Positions 45,101 through 50,204 of a stretch of DNA of 64,000 nt are shown here, piece after piece. Origin of the DNA: Planctomycetaceae bacterium (GTDB taxonomy: Bacteria > Planctomycetota > Phycisphaerae > Phycisphaerales > UBA1924); NCBI GenBank assembly GCA_021294835.1, contig JAJTDF010000003.1, positions 1 to 64,000 of the forward strand. Direction: 5' to 3'. Every line of letters starts with the position of its first letter. Position 1 is the stretch's first letter. The notes under the pieces are model-generated. The model ran no database searches. It was not told the origin of the DNA and saw only the letters and a list, made by a program, of their open reading frames with translations. The position numbers were made by a program, and so were the translations under genes.

Positions 45101-45935
45101 GCTGGGCGTCCATGTTGGTGTCGGGCTGACCCGCCACCGTCGCCGTTGAGAGCGTGACCGTCGCACCGGCCATCGGCCGCTGCCGACCGATGCCGCTGGC
45201 GGTCTGCGCAGGGCTGTACCGGCTCGCACCGCCCCCGTTGAGCAGTTCCGGGTTGCTCGTCGCCGTGCCGTAGCTGAAGCTGACCACCGGCGCGATGTTC
45301 ACGCCCCCCACGTTCTGCGCCGTCAGTGTGAACCGCACGCCCGCGCCGCTGGACGAGGTGCCGCCGCCGGCCGGCGGGTTGGTCACCAACGCCGGGGCGT
45401 TTCCGCCCGGAGCAGCCGCATAGTTGTAATACCGAAGCCGCAGACGCGACTCGCCCTCAAACGCGCCCGCCGCCGGGCCGTTGCCCGACCGCAGGCCCCC
45501 CGCCGGCGCCGCGCCCAGCGTGTACTGCGTCACCACCGTGTTCGGCGTGGTCACACCCGCTGTGCCGGGCTCGTCGTTGAAATCCTCAGCCACGGACTGA
45601 AACGGCTGGAACGCCTGAATATCTCGCGACAGCATCGGCACCAGGTAGCCGAACTGCGTCGTCACACTGGCGCCGTTCGGCACACCCTGACGAGGCAGCG
45701 TCACCACGTTGTTGCCGCCGAACACCAGGTTCGTGCCCGGAATCGCCTGTCCGGCCGCCCCGATCGGCGGCAGGATCGTCGCACCGAACATCAGTTGCCG
45801 AGCCTCAAGCTGCTCCAGTGGAGTCGCCGCCTCATCCGTACCCCCCGCTCGGGACAGAAGCTCGCGTGCATTCGAGGCGGGCTGGGCAGATTGATTCTTC
45901 AGCAGATCACCCAGCAGCTTCACGATCGTCTTCAT
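33135..45935 (-). CDS. Giant cysteine-free surface protein with planctomycete LExR-type leader
   Basis: 4,266 residues in one uninterrupted frame; ATG at 45935, 7 nt after GGAG. Residues ~37-50 (TPLEQLEARQLMFGAT) resemble the LEPR-XLL leader of planctomycete exported proteins; there is no classical signal peptide. No cysteine was found anywhere. Residues ~1-850 include an EF-hand-like DLNGDGVPDFNDG. From ~880 to ~2,790 the sequence is a run of ~20-25-residue GxIxTVxVxGxxxxSxI repeats, suggesting a long beta-solenoid. A PPC-like domain lies at ~3,010-3,130 (GRTYTLRGVLGDH...GSDVDLYSITLQAGQ...GQYVLYVGS). Six Asp-rich repeats fill ~3,215-3,820. The last ~230 residues resemble a metzincin domain with its zinc site lost. 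It is probably exported and filamentous, for adhesion or cell-surface structure. It is monocistronic, with its own leader and terminator. Confidence 0.9.
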   Translation of the reverse strand: MKTIVKLLGDLLKNQSAQPASNARELLSRAGGTDEAATPLEQLEARQLMFGATILPPIGAAGQAIPGTNLVFGGNNVVTLPRQGVPNGASVTTQFGYLVPMLSRDIQAFQPFQSVAEDFNDEPGTAGVTTPNTVVTQYTLGAAPAGGLRSGNGPAAGAFEGESRLRLRYYNYAAAPGGNAPALVTNPPAGGGTSSSGAGVRFTLTAQNVGGVNIAPVVSFSYGTATSNPELLNGGGASRYSPAQTASGIGRQRPMAGATVTLSTATVAGQPDTNMDAQLTFDANGIQTGATRIRLLYRGLDVTSQFRFARQTANPVPDPPTSDIVISRATPAQGGAPEDQFAFFDTIEFTRNTLGGGAAVAGTDTIFIDAISGVFAPSRFNQTVDARIFGAQMAVSGRSLFGLEQFDNSSLTSSSTGVYAFPATTRNGLSSRLLVRRNTDDVPTLGLSASQLAPLAGAAQNQALTFSVGGTQTVDLQFMPPAGQLQTARVMTAFGLTLPNTGTDGLDQFTSIQLFRNGTLVPFKLADGRQVLELTDDVFLQDPNLAAQFINQATGDAGSLQLMIRNDQGFDTVRILRRQPSVNPAAPNAPAITTTADQIQIDNVIGFFANAFVQDTYGRALQNTLTLGNGGDGEVLNVDLNGDGVPDFNDGIGRVDLLGVSSTSGITFIGGTVEEDANQNIVFVLPDSVQGIYGDIQQGGFGLAFPNGQGAQGGTNPGGLPIGTGSVIIGSPYVRDPRTPVTYHGVNPNVNTQIAFASIMPSVRQGANLVRVDQGPGGFSGGLVPTGTARAVAPALLDYNGQLLEDARDQFGRFTDGLPGDRALPSGLRMGIFAGTVDGVGQNLGSVSIHGMLFGSSAVAGTLRRFDVGVMLGSLDVRGDLGTLVVAGDLGNWQLPGAQATTDPVVATGNTIVVGRTVGQILIGGRATTPITVEGNINDPTLARLDFLRYGELEQVFNFDPPNQDPQRQVIGAVVGANGSAGQAAWFGAGVYRNDLLTGAEFVGAGNRGVIINGRLGLRDGVNTDEDNSDAFAFAAGVGQEVVLNVEFRDPPPPTPQPQSRERVYARVVDRNGNVVATHQFPFANPQAQSPQEITTARFRFTPTRTDVYFLVLSSPDDTATGQTGTAIDYTATISGNLPTTLGMYSSGSTSRVGSQVTVPSGDVGLIRVGAGFVAGDSSQAFSNGITSVSIESARDLASMRGLVVNVQSNVHGVLIGADFESGSLTIGGNLGTLATNAFGLFAAGNGDFNAGNIVVGGQIGAMVFAGGIGVQTNGTPRKTPGASGPVVIRTGNNGTPGHIGELSATNDMNGPAVTITTSANSRIDRFIIGGRVALFQPTIQMGAGSDIRFTQIGGNVTLGTGGATPNENAFLPLPSGTSQVFLDDSGASFTVTLPTGGSGQLRYLPVNVSQGITVGRIDITVPAGGNVTFTGVAPGVIALGLINITVDGGGGGGTARAGTITFTGPAGTEFDVLRMNVTGAARIVNNTVNGDFVMVDAGSLDTLEVTRGNLGSTEYAGQGTNTPGIGDRRFGQRVGNAGGLVNAIGGALGVDPAGFNVAGGGNRFGSDVVVPINWDSGTTSNSLEDLGSVMDPFLDGLVVRSGNVVSVRASGSIGDVILQGATGVLGTVVANTDNSTAENRFDGLVGNIYAAAITTVDVGDGLIGPGDSPFPVASVAASTLINSVVGGTRVRNPVISGLIISAGVGTPAAPLGINSVNITSGRIDGAFIGASAFDAWWRSARASQTNLNIGDSEIPAGRIGTVTGTGVSLTRSTIYGQNIGTVRFTSALSNGQRVGGNIDASRIEARSIEPVADDRTQGTIGTITADNFRNSTLGGEPLEFRQLLIQTTGNMANLQVTNSSVGVISDAIVDVGGFITGTVSARDIIRSNFRVDNRITSMTVTNDMRSTVVISGGLRSLTASGSIRSSTLTIAGPIETITVRGSIINGQISAEGPDGRISSITATNSIDANIFSSGTIGTISTTSGDISGRIETTDTADGNLNTLRSGRDMLATLRIRRDLGTVDAKGSIGRRLITSGDVVSTPDAIDVDGKITTLKAGAQLNADVRSASTIGTVNIGSVRRPFALPGSSAADQIGDPQIVAFGRITTVTVVGDFGGSILSHSGGIGTVTVTNGSIRRSALGNSVEARDGDITTVRVTNGNLFGSVVARDGSIGTIAVTGSGAFGNLGVDPTLASNTPVTGDSFRNQLPPGVVATAGIDGPRIWAGLDISSVTASGSAFEVGIYAGRTLATVNITGNLLSDSQTDAVTALRNTASYIAAGDGVNTVTIGGRAQGLAIIGGVASRNADFSPNFGADSRPGGAGANADSLQAGRVGNVTITGRNSTAPLSTNTVTITAGTTAGDDGVYASGDSNELSVPGLSTVGTVSVSGVVSTAVNARVSIAADTSLTNVTGSAAASVLQAFTNTVNSPVAFNGALPVGAGVTALPINGTVTQVTLPGGAGTIRIRLTGANVAAVYDQNTNRIIVRNSLTAPAGTGANQTRLATVSSLVIEPGSVTPASQLSNFDVVTSDDVTITTLTTALPFVGDSGIYVDGNVGTLGLTGGAVTTGDIRVGGDLTTANVGRAAPNLSTNRLNLLVGGNLGTLNATGGISAPSGGNARIEARSAGTIRTTGATGTPAGLTRTTVSILRDVTTVNIAGPMVFSQLRSGGSFTTVTTTGMENALVSARNDIRTTTVNGVMRESSILAGTDLGPDGLFTSVNSDDVTTNGNITTVTVTGQMIQSDVAAGVRRGVDGFLGTRDDIASDGRSTIGTVRVTGGIVGSQLQSESYRVISNGTVTSVISGSTSLANGQGVGNFRVTRLETVATGIQVVSLTVTEFARVYTARITFNQQINPLSLFDPANPSASALSIIDVRADGREFVLSNTGSDPDYRVSYDEATRTAIIVFNQAVTSRNNINNTPGFDTRPSQAGPGIYRFELSTSLRAVNQDGTIDGNSDGLPGDGYRFVTPVGDVGDRFFAGTGVAGPTLVTYTDPASLDVMMSDSGRAGALPAVGRTYTLRGVLGDHPDTSATNLSGSDVDLYSITLQAGQIIRLGALRGNAVAAAVNLLKMDTTGQGPGQLATATGALQALPVSDPEAGDVNGDQIFLVQQTGQYVLYVGSRDPLGTTSADVNPAFLPTQFTPSPLLDVAVVNVAPAPLATGSYDFSITISDDRNSGFAGRPLANGLGAPTASVPISSAAQFPLTQTHFMPAIAGDSFFAFTYNVGPDGIANLNPGTDGIVGTGDDSNDDVLIGESSDGGAGPALVRVERRAGADLIFGTADDQITLTLLQAAATVAGGNTPANLPGNADFATPASVVTRTASTGPDFQFVLNLGADGVRGLNGGVNDDIIRGTNIGTVITRTAGANNILGDGDDVITSSVNEPAAVPITDAPEASLANFPSLGSTVRTLSSDGSVWTWTLLPGADGIRNAPDPLVGDDIVFGTNGVLSLSFVEGALVSRSTVGLPERDAVVAAPLPYSDLFSDGNIVNVNSSVGAPFDFFLDAGGDRIRGIHNGVNDDVIIGANANNVVVTRTAGPDRIFNTADDIITPDTKVLSTVPAGSVPVPADFDTAGELANGITVASPLGPSVVYRLRQGTVPASSVAGGNTVANLPVPADFGAGVVTRAATVGVNFDFTLNLNGPGGADDTITGDNGLARVTRAAGIDNVLGTNDDVITSVALQHNTAVVGTTGTMNVVRTPGVDGVFGNGDDVITIASASASGIDLVTPPRPNDFAPAGTPTAQLPSVLAGPTATPSITIGEWRFTLDPGANGKFEGNGAGTVRSDDIVRGVSTGGQIIEYRANPTTGRFDGVANGDILTVNGATGEIGGKGAPRETRPDVDVFNLNGGQAILPGTRYRVTLKVQQNGGNFGSQVPEQFELNNQIGLRLRDLRGFVQFGLFERTVADQLANGQLLASPSEIDLLNPTPNRVVGESETTKYGYDANGDYYIEFTVPPSQGSATRPGSFAVYVQGAIQSDYGVEIVQLASISPVPQTRPQNILIETRGAIVNWLETGGRLTNLAAYDPSINGFTGLIGSQSILDYILNGNANRNQPGLIASLNQLFNGTPTSVTNLPANTVRFSANAADFSTERDRTSTVILSGSFEPPAFFNNGTFGATEGSDPFNARRTDQGVVFMPSLNALGNSPSADGVDRFIRQLTYIVGRQVGELLGLRITAPTGLFTIDTDGNPATPDAVVTDTMGDTGNAAALRPIPEVGAQPLPPATTVAGTGPRYLNLSRALAGQGSVNSGTQFFLGQQNSELLLRRIFGVR
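33429..33464 (-). other. Degenerate metzincin zinc motif in the giant protein
   Basis: The residues VGRQVGELLGLR, followed by I, align with AHExxHxxGLxH of matrixin-like metalloproteases, but H, E, H and H are replaced by R, Q, E and I. The ~60 residues before it (TSTVILSGSFEPPAFFNNG, then FGATEGSDPFNARRTDQGVVFMPSL) also follow the strand pattern that precedes the motif in planctomycete metzincins. It is likely an inactive fold kept for binding. Confidence 0.5.
34480..36300 (-). repeat. Six Asp-rich protein repeats within the giant gene
   Basis: Each repeat has a hydrophobic strand (FxFxLNLGADGIRG or similar), a DDxIxGxN turn, a VTRTAG strand and an NxLGDGDDVIT turn. Copies lie near 36300-36085, 35970-35800, 35700-35570, 35450-35285, 35050-34785 and 34665-34480. 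Two linkers are nearly identical as well (VAGGNTxANLPxxADF near 36060 and 35130). The GxxDDxIT turns recall calcium-binding RTX nonapeptides but are not canonical. Confidence 0.7.
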
Positions 45936-45962
45936 GCCGGACTCCAAGTGCAAGCGAACCAC

Positions 45963-46048
45963 CCGGCGTGCGCCGGTCTATCCCACGAGCGAGCTTCACG
46001 GGACCCATGTCCCGACGCGAACAACTCCCGCCCCCACCCGTGCGGGAG
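45963..46048 (-). promoter_or_regulatory. Three consecutive hairpins in the giant-gene leader
   Basis: Three perfect inverted repeats lie in a row upstream of the giant gene: CCGGCG/CGCCGG with a 2-nt loop (45963-45976), CGGGAC/GTCCCG with a CCAT loop (45999-46014) and CTCCCGC/GCGGGAG (46025-46048). None has a U-run. They may stabilise the very long mRNA or control its translation. The remaining ~350 nt up to the divergent membrane-protein gene show no gene. Confidence 0.45.
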
Positions 46049-46402
46049 GCAAACATAGCCGCCGGCGTTCATCCCTGCACGGGATCTCCACGCCCTTCCG
46101 GATTCCCCGCCTGTACCCATCCAGACGCCCCGCCGCCTGACGCACCGCCTGCCACCCTGCCCGCTCCACCCCCGCTGCCCGCCCGAAGTCCGCCGTGGCG
46201 CGGCACATACCCCCCGCCAACCCAGCGGACAGCCACAGGCTGGTTCGCCTCCAACCCAAATCCGGTTCCCAAACCCCATCACTCATCATCTCAGATTCCC
46301 CAACAACACATCCACACCTACCGACACCCCCCGCCGCACGCGATCTCCTCCGCCTGCTTCTGCTGCCCAGCCACCCACCCTGCCGATGCATCTCAGTATT
46401 CC

Positions 46403-47494
46403 ATGTCCACCCCGATTGACCAGGCCGTTGAACCCCTCTCTCACGCCGTTGCCGGATTGCCCTGGGGCGTCCACGCCGCCGCCGCCGGCATGTTCGTCGC
46501 CGGGCTGATCCTCTGGCTCCTCGGCCGGCGGGTGCTCCAGCCGGCCACCGTGCTGCTGGGAGCCGCCATCAGTGCCGCAGTCGGCTATCTCCTCCTCCCC
46601 AGCATGGCCGGTCAGCAGGTCGGCCCACTCGCCCCCATCCTCGGCCTGGTGGTCGGGGCCATCGCCGGCGCCTTGGCCGCCGCCCTGCTCTACCGCCCGC
46701 TGATCGCCGCCTTGTTCGGTATCGTTTTGGGTTGCGCTGTCGCGCTCACCGTCTCCGCAGTGCTCTCTGTCACCCGCGGAGGCCCCCTGCTCCCGGCCGC
46801 CGCCTTGAGCACCCCCGATCGCCCCTTTGCCCTCTCCCGTGTCGACCCCCCCGGCTCCGGCCTTGGCGGCGAAGAACTCCCGCCCAAGCCCACGGTCCCT
46901 CAGGACGGCCCGGAGGCCGAGCCCTCCGACGAGCCGCCCCCGGCACCGGCCTCTCCCGCCATCACCCCCCCCGCCACCAGCCCCAAGGCCAAGCCGGCCC
47001 CGAACCCACCGGCCGAAGTTGCCGACTCCCGGCCCACCGCCGCCGCCGATCAGGCCGCTGATCCGAACACTGCCGCCTCCTGGAAAGCCGCCGGCCAGGC
47101 CGTTGGCCGATTCACCCGCTCACTGAGCGACTGGTCGCGCCGGTGGTGGACCAGCCTGCCCGCGTCTGAACGCACGCTGGTCGGCATGGGCTGGCTTGCT
47201 GGCGCCGCCATCGGGCTGGTGGTCGGTCTGGTCTGGCCCGCTCGCGCCGCCGGAGTGATCACCGCCGCTGTCGGCTCGGCCCTCTTCCTGGCCTGCGGGA
47301 CCTGGCTCGCCCACGCCACCGCCATGCCCGGACGCCACGCGCTGGAGCTTCCCGCCGCCGCCTGGTCGCTGATCTGGCTGGTCGCCAGCCTGATCGGCAT
47401 CGCCGTGCAGTGGCACGGCCTTCGCGCCGTGGACGAGCCTGACGAGCAGGCTCCGCCGCCCCGCGCCAAGCGAAAGAAGAAGGCCGCCGCCTGA
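46403..47494 (+). CDS. Multi-pass membrane protein of unknown function
   Basis: 363 residues. Four hydrophobic helices lie in the first ~120 residues (including AAAGMFVAGLILWLLGRRVL, AILGLVVGAIAGALAAALLY-like and LFGIVLGCAVALTVSAVLSV), then a ~100-residue Pro/Ala-rich linker, then three more helices (MGWLAGAAIGLVVGLVWPA, VITAAVGSALFLACGTWLA, AAAWSLIWLVASLIGIAV) and a basic tail RAKRKKKAAA. The small-residue helices with GRRVLQPATVLLGAAISAAVGYLLLP recall TMEM198/DUF4203-type proteins, but this is tentative. No Shine-Dalgarno site. Convergent with pheA, divergent from the giant gene. Confidence 0.75.
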   Translation: MSTPIDQAVEPLSHAVAGLPWGVHAAAAGMFVAGLILWLLGRRVLQPATVLLGAAISAAVGYLLLPSMAGQQVGPLAPILGLVVGAIAGALAAALLYRPLIAALFGIVLGCAVALTVSAVLSVTRGGPLLPAAALSTPDRPFALSRVDPPGSGLGGEELPPKPTVPQDGPEAEPSDEPPPAPASPAITPPATSPKAKPAPNPPAEVADSRPTAAADQAADPNTAASWKAAGQAVGRFTRSLSDWSRRWWTSLPASERTLVGMGWLAGAAIGLVVGLVWPARAAGVITAAVGSALFLACGTWLAHATAMPGRHALELPAAAWSLIWLVASLIGIAVQWHGLRAVDEPDEQAPPPRAKRKKKAAA

Positions 47495-47538
47495 GCATCC
47501 CGGCCCGCCCTCCCCCGGGTCGGCGGCTCTGTCGGGCA

Positions 47539-48822
47539 TCAGCCCAGAATCCGCTGGCTCCGCGGATAGCTCCCCAGCACAATCAACTCGCGACAATGCC
47601 GCCTCGCCTTGGTGATGGCCGCGGCCACCGGCGCGTCGGATTGGTGCCCCTCGGCGTCGATGAAGAACGTGTAGCTCCAGTTGTTCCGCCCGCTGGGCCG
47701 CTTGTCGATGTGCGTCAGGTTCACCCCAGCCTCCTGGAAGTCGGTCAGCACACGCACCAGCGCACCCGGCTTGTTCAGCGTGCTGAACATGATCGAGGTC
47801 TTGTCATGGCCCGTCCGCCCGGCCTCGTGCCGCCCCAGCACGAAAAACCGCGTGATGTTGTTCGGGTCATCCTCGATGCCATCGAACAGCACGCTCACGT
47901 CGTACAACTCCGCCGCCAACTGACTGCCGATCGCCGCGAGCCCCTCCTGTTCCAGCGTGCCCCGCTCCGCCGCCTCACGCACCATCTGCACCGCCCGGCT
48001 TGAACTGGCCACCGGCACCAGTTCCGCCTGCGGATACTGCGTCGCCAGCCACACCCGGCACTGGCTGAACACCTCCGGCTTGCTGGCGATCCGCCGGATC
48101 TTCGAAGGCTCGCACGCCCCCAGCAGCGCGTGATGCACCTCCAACTGCACCTCGGCGCAGATGTGGATGCCCTGAGGGCCCGACTTCACCCCGCGAGGCG
48201 CCGGACGAGACGCCCCCGCCCCGCTCCCGCCATCACCGGGCATCGCACGCTTGGCAAATGCGTCCAGCGTCTCCACGATCCCCCCCATGATCGAGTTTTC
48301 AATCGGCACCAGCCCGTAGTCCACATGCCCCCGCTGCACCTCCGTGAACACCCCGGCGATCTCGCGCAGATCCTCAAACCCCACCGAACTGCCAAAGTGC
48401 TTCACCGCCGCCATGTGGCTGAAGCTCCCCTTCGGACCCAGGAAACCGATCGTCAAGGGCTTCTCCAACGCGAAGCTCCCGCTCATCAGTTCGCGATAGA
48501 TCCCCTCAATCGTCCGCCCCGGCAGCGGGCCGTTATTCATCGACAGCACCCGTGCCAGCACCTCCGCTTCCCGATGCGGCGCGTAGATCGGCGTACCCGT
48601 CGCCCGCTTCACCTTCCCCACTTCCACCACCAGTTCACTTCGCGCGTTGAGCAGTTCCACCAGCCGGCGGTCCACCTCGTCGATCCGCTCCCGCAATGCC
48701 GCCAGTGTCAGCGCAGCCGATGGCGCCACAGACCCCCCCAAAAAGGTGGTATTTGAGTTCGTGCTCACCCGATTGCGGGATGCGGAGCGGCCAGTTCGGG
48801 ACTTACGCGGTTGCCGTGCCAT
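47539..48822 (-). CDS. pheA: Bifunctional chorismate mutase / prephenate dehydratase
   Basis: 427 residues from the ATG before ARQPRKSRTG. After a basic ~35-residue leader comes an AroQ-type chorismate mutase helix bundle (LAALRERIDEVDRRLVELLNARSELVVEVGKVKR). Prephenate dehydratase follows (IGFLGPKGSFSHMAAVKHFG, VPIENSIMGGIVETLDAF, NNITRFFVLGR with the catalytic TRF), then an ACT domain (NKPGALVRVLTDFQEAGVNLTHIDKRPSG). It makes phenylpyruvate for phenylalanine synthesis in the cytosol. The ACT ESRP position reads DKRP. A ~25-residue Gly/Ala/Pro insert sits after ETLDAFAKR. The enzyme is usually feedback-inhibited by phenylalanine through the ACT domain. Confidence 0.95.
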   Translation of the reverse strand: MARQPRKSRTGRSASRNRVSTNSNTTFLGGSVAPSAALTLAALRERIDEVDRRLVELLNARSELVVEVGKVKRATGTPIYAPHREAEVLARVLSMNNGPLPGRTIEGIYRELMSGSFALEKPLTIGFLGPKGSFSHMAAVKHFGSSVGFEDLREIAGVFTEVQRGHVDYGLVPIENSIMGGIVETLDAFAKRAMPGDGGSGAGASRPAPRGVKSGPQGIHICAEVQLEVHHALLGACEPSKIRRIASKPEVFSQCRVWLATQYPQAELVPVASSSRAVQMVREAAERGTLEQEGLAAIGSQLAAELYDVSVLFDGIEDDPNNITRFFVLGRHEAGRTGHDKTSIMFSTLNKPGALVRVLTDFQEAGVNLTHIDKRPSGRNNWSYTFFIDAEGHQSDAPVAAAITKARRHCRELIVLGSYPRSQRILG

Positions 48823-48831
48823 GCAGCAGCC

Positions 48832-48837
48832 AACATA
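48832..48837 (-). promoter_or_regulatory. TATGTT box just before pheA
   Basis: On the minus strand TATGTT lies 9 nt before the pheA ATG, so a transcript from it would have almost no leader. There is no Shine-Dalgarno sequence for this start. Confidence 0.28.
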
Positions 48838-49058
48838 GCACACGCCCACCTCCCCCACCAGATGCCGCCGTCGACAACCTTGACCGAACCTCCGCCCCGT
48901 CCGGTTCGTTCGATTACAATGCCCGAGAACCCCCCAGGCGTTTCCAAAGCGTCAGGGGGTGGCCCGCCCGTCGTCCGGACCGCAACCGCAACCCCGCAGA
49001 CCGGTCTTGTCGTCAGGCAGGCCTCGCCCCACTCACCCATCGGTCAGGAGCACACACC

Positions 49059-49259
49059 ATGGACCATCTGGCGACCCTCAAGCAGCTCATCGCGGACGCA
49101 GAGGAAGACGTCAAGAAGGGCTTCGGTGGCAACAAGGCCGCCAAGGTTCGGGCCCGCAAGAAGATGCAGGAGATCAAGAAGGCAGCGCAGGATCTCCGCG
49201 AAGCCATGCTCGAGCAGGGCGAGCAGGGCGAGCAGGGCGAGCCCGAGAAGCCTGAATAA
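49059..49259 (+). CDS. Histone H1-like nucleoid protein
   Basis: 66 residues, with AGGAG 9 nt before the ATG. The core LKQLIADAEEDVKKGFGGNKAAKVRARKKMQEIKKAAQDLREAML, read in segments, matches the Hc1-type histone H1-like pattern known from chlamydiae and planctomycetes: a helix, a GGNKAAxxRxRK turn and a second Lys-rich helix. Such proteins bind DNA and condense the nucleoid. The tail is a 9-bp in-frame repeat coding Glu-Gln-Gly three times, then PEKPE, so it is acidic rather than the Lys/Ala tail of chlamydial Hc1. Divergent from pheA. Confidence 0.78.
   Translation: MDHLATLKQLIADAEEDVKKGFGGNKAAKVRARKKMQEIKKAAQDLREAMLEQGEQGEQGEPEKPE
49213..49239 (+). repeat. 9-bp tandem repeat, three copies
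   Basis: GAGCAGGGC occurs three times in tandem in the tail of the histone H1-like gene (Glu-Gln-Gly units), followed by a diverged unit. Copy change would keep the frame. Confidence 0.75.
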
Positions 49260-49456
49260 GCCGTTCGTCCGTTCCGGCCGGGCGCTGCGTCGCAGCGGCA
49301 ACCCCAGCGTGAGTTCGCCGCTGCAGCCGGTCAGGGTCGCTCCGGCGGTCCGCCGGTGTCGGTCCATACCAACCGGGGAGCCGTCCTTGGCCGCGTGCGT
49401 TGGCACGCCCGCCTATCAAAGCTCCCCATTCGCGTCTCTCCCGGATCTTCTCACGT

Positions 49457-50020
49457 ATGAGCAGCCCCTCCCTCACCACCGACGCTTCCGCCCAGCCGGC
49501 CCTCCCCGCCGGTCAGGTCGCCTTCAACCCGGCCAGCACCCCGGCGGCCAAAACCCCCATCTTCGACCTCTCGAAGATCGATCTGACCGCCTGCGCCGTC
49601 TCCAAGCACGAGCTCGAGAAAACCAACGCCCATCGCGACAAGCTCGCGCTGCTCGACAAGATCGTCTGGTACACGCCCAACTTCCAGCAGGGCGTCGCCG
49701 TCTGGCATGTCCGACCCGATGAGTTCTGGGTGCCCGGCCACTTCCCCGGTCGCCCCATCCTCCCCGGTGTGCTCCAGGTCGAGGCCTCCGCCCAGCTGGG
49801 CGTCTTCCTGTTCAACGCCCGCTGGCCTGCCCCCAAGCTCTGCGCCTTCACCCACATCAGCGACTGCGTCTTCCGAGGCCAGGTCGTTCCCGGTGACGAC
49901 CTCTACCTGCTCTGCCAGGAAATCCGCGTCACCGAGCGCCGCTTCGAGAGCTTCGTTCAGGGCGTCGTCAAGGGCAAGGTCGTCTTCTCCGCCACCATCA
50001 ACGGCATGACCATCGGCTGA
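49457..50020 (+). CDS. FabZ-like hotdog dehydratase
   Basis: 187 residues. The central motif HFPGRPILPGVLQVEASAQLG is that of FabZ 3-hydroxyacyl-ACP dehydratases, with catalytic His and Glu in place. The following strands (ISDCVFRGQVVPGDDLYLLCQEIRVTERRFESFVQGVVKGKVVFSATINGM) complete the hotdog fold. FabZ removes water from 3-hydroxyacyl-ACP in fatty acid elongation. The ~70-residue N-terminal extension is longer than in housekeeping FabZ (~150 residues in total), so it could be a paralogue with a special acyl substrate. No other fab genes are adjacent. Confidence 0.82.
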   Translation: MSSPSLTTDASAQPALPAGQVAFNPASTPAAKTPIFDLSKIDLTACAVSKHELEKTNAHRDKLALLDKIVWYTPNFQQGVAVWHVRPDEFWVPGHFPGRPILPGVLQVEASAQLGVFLFNARWPAPKLCAFTHISDCVFRGQVVPGDDLYLLCQEIRVTERRFESFVQGVVKGKVVFSATINGMTIG

Positions 50021-50204
50021 AGCCAACCGGCCCGATCGCCCCCAAACACACGCCGATAGGGCTTTGTTCGCAATCCGAGCGGCTTGCCTCGTTCTATTAT
50101 TTTGGCCGGTTGTTTCGGGGCCACCCGCCGCCGGGGCAAGGGGGGTGGTTCTGATTGGTTTGCCCGACTCTGTTGCGCCACACCGCTTGCCAAGGTCCAC
50201 GTTC

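Noticed and set aside
34480..45300. CRISPR array or DNA-level tandem repeats in the giant gene
   Set aside because: Similarity is at the protein level and degenerate; no identical direct repeats with unique spacers occur.
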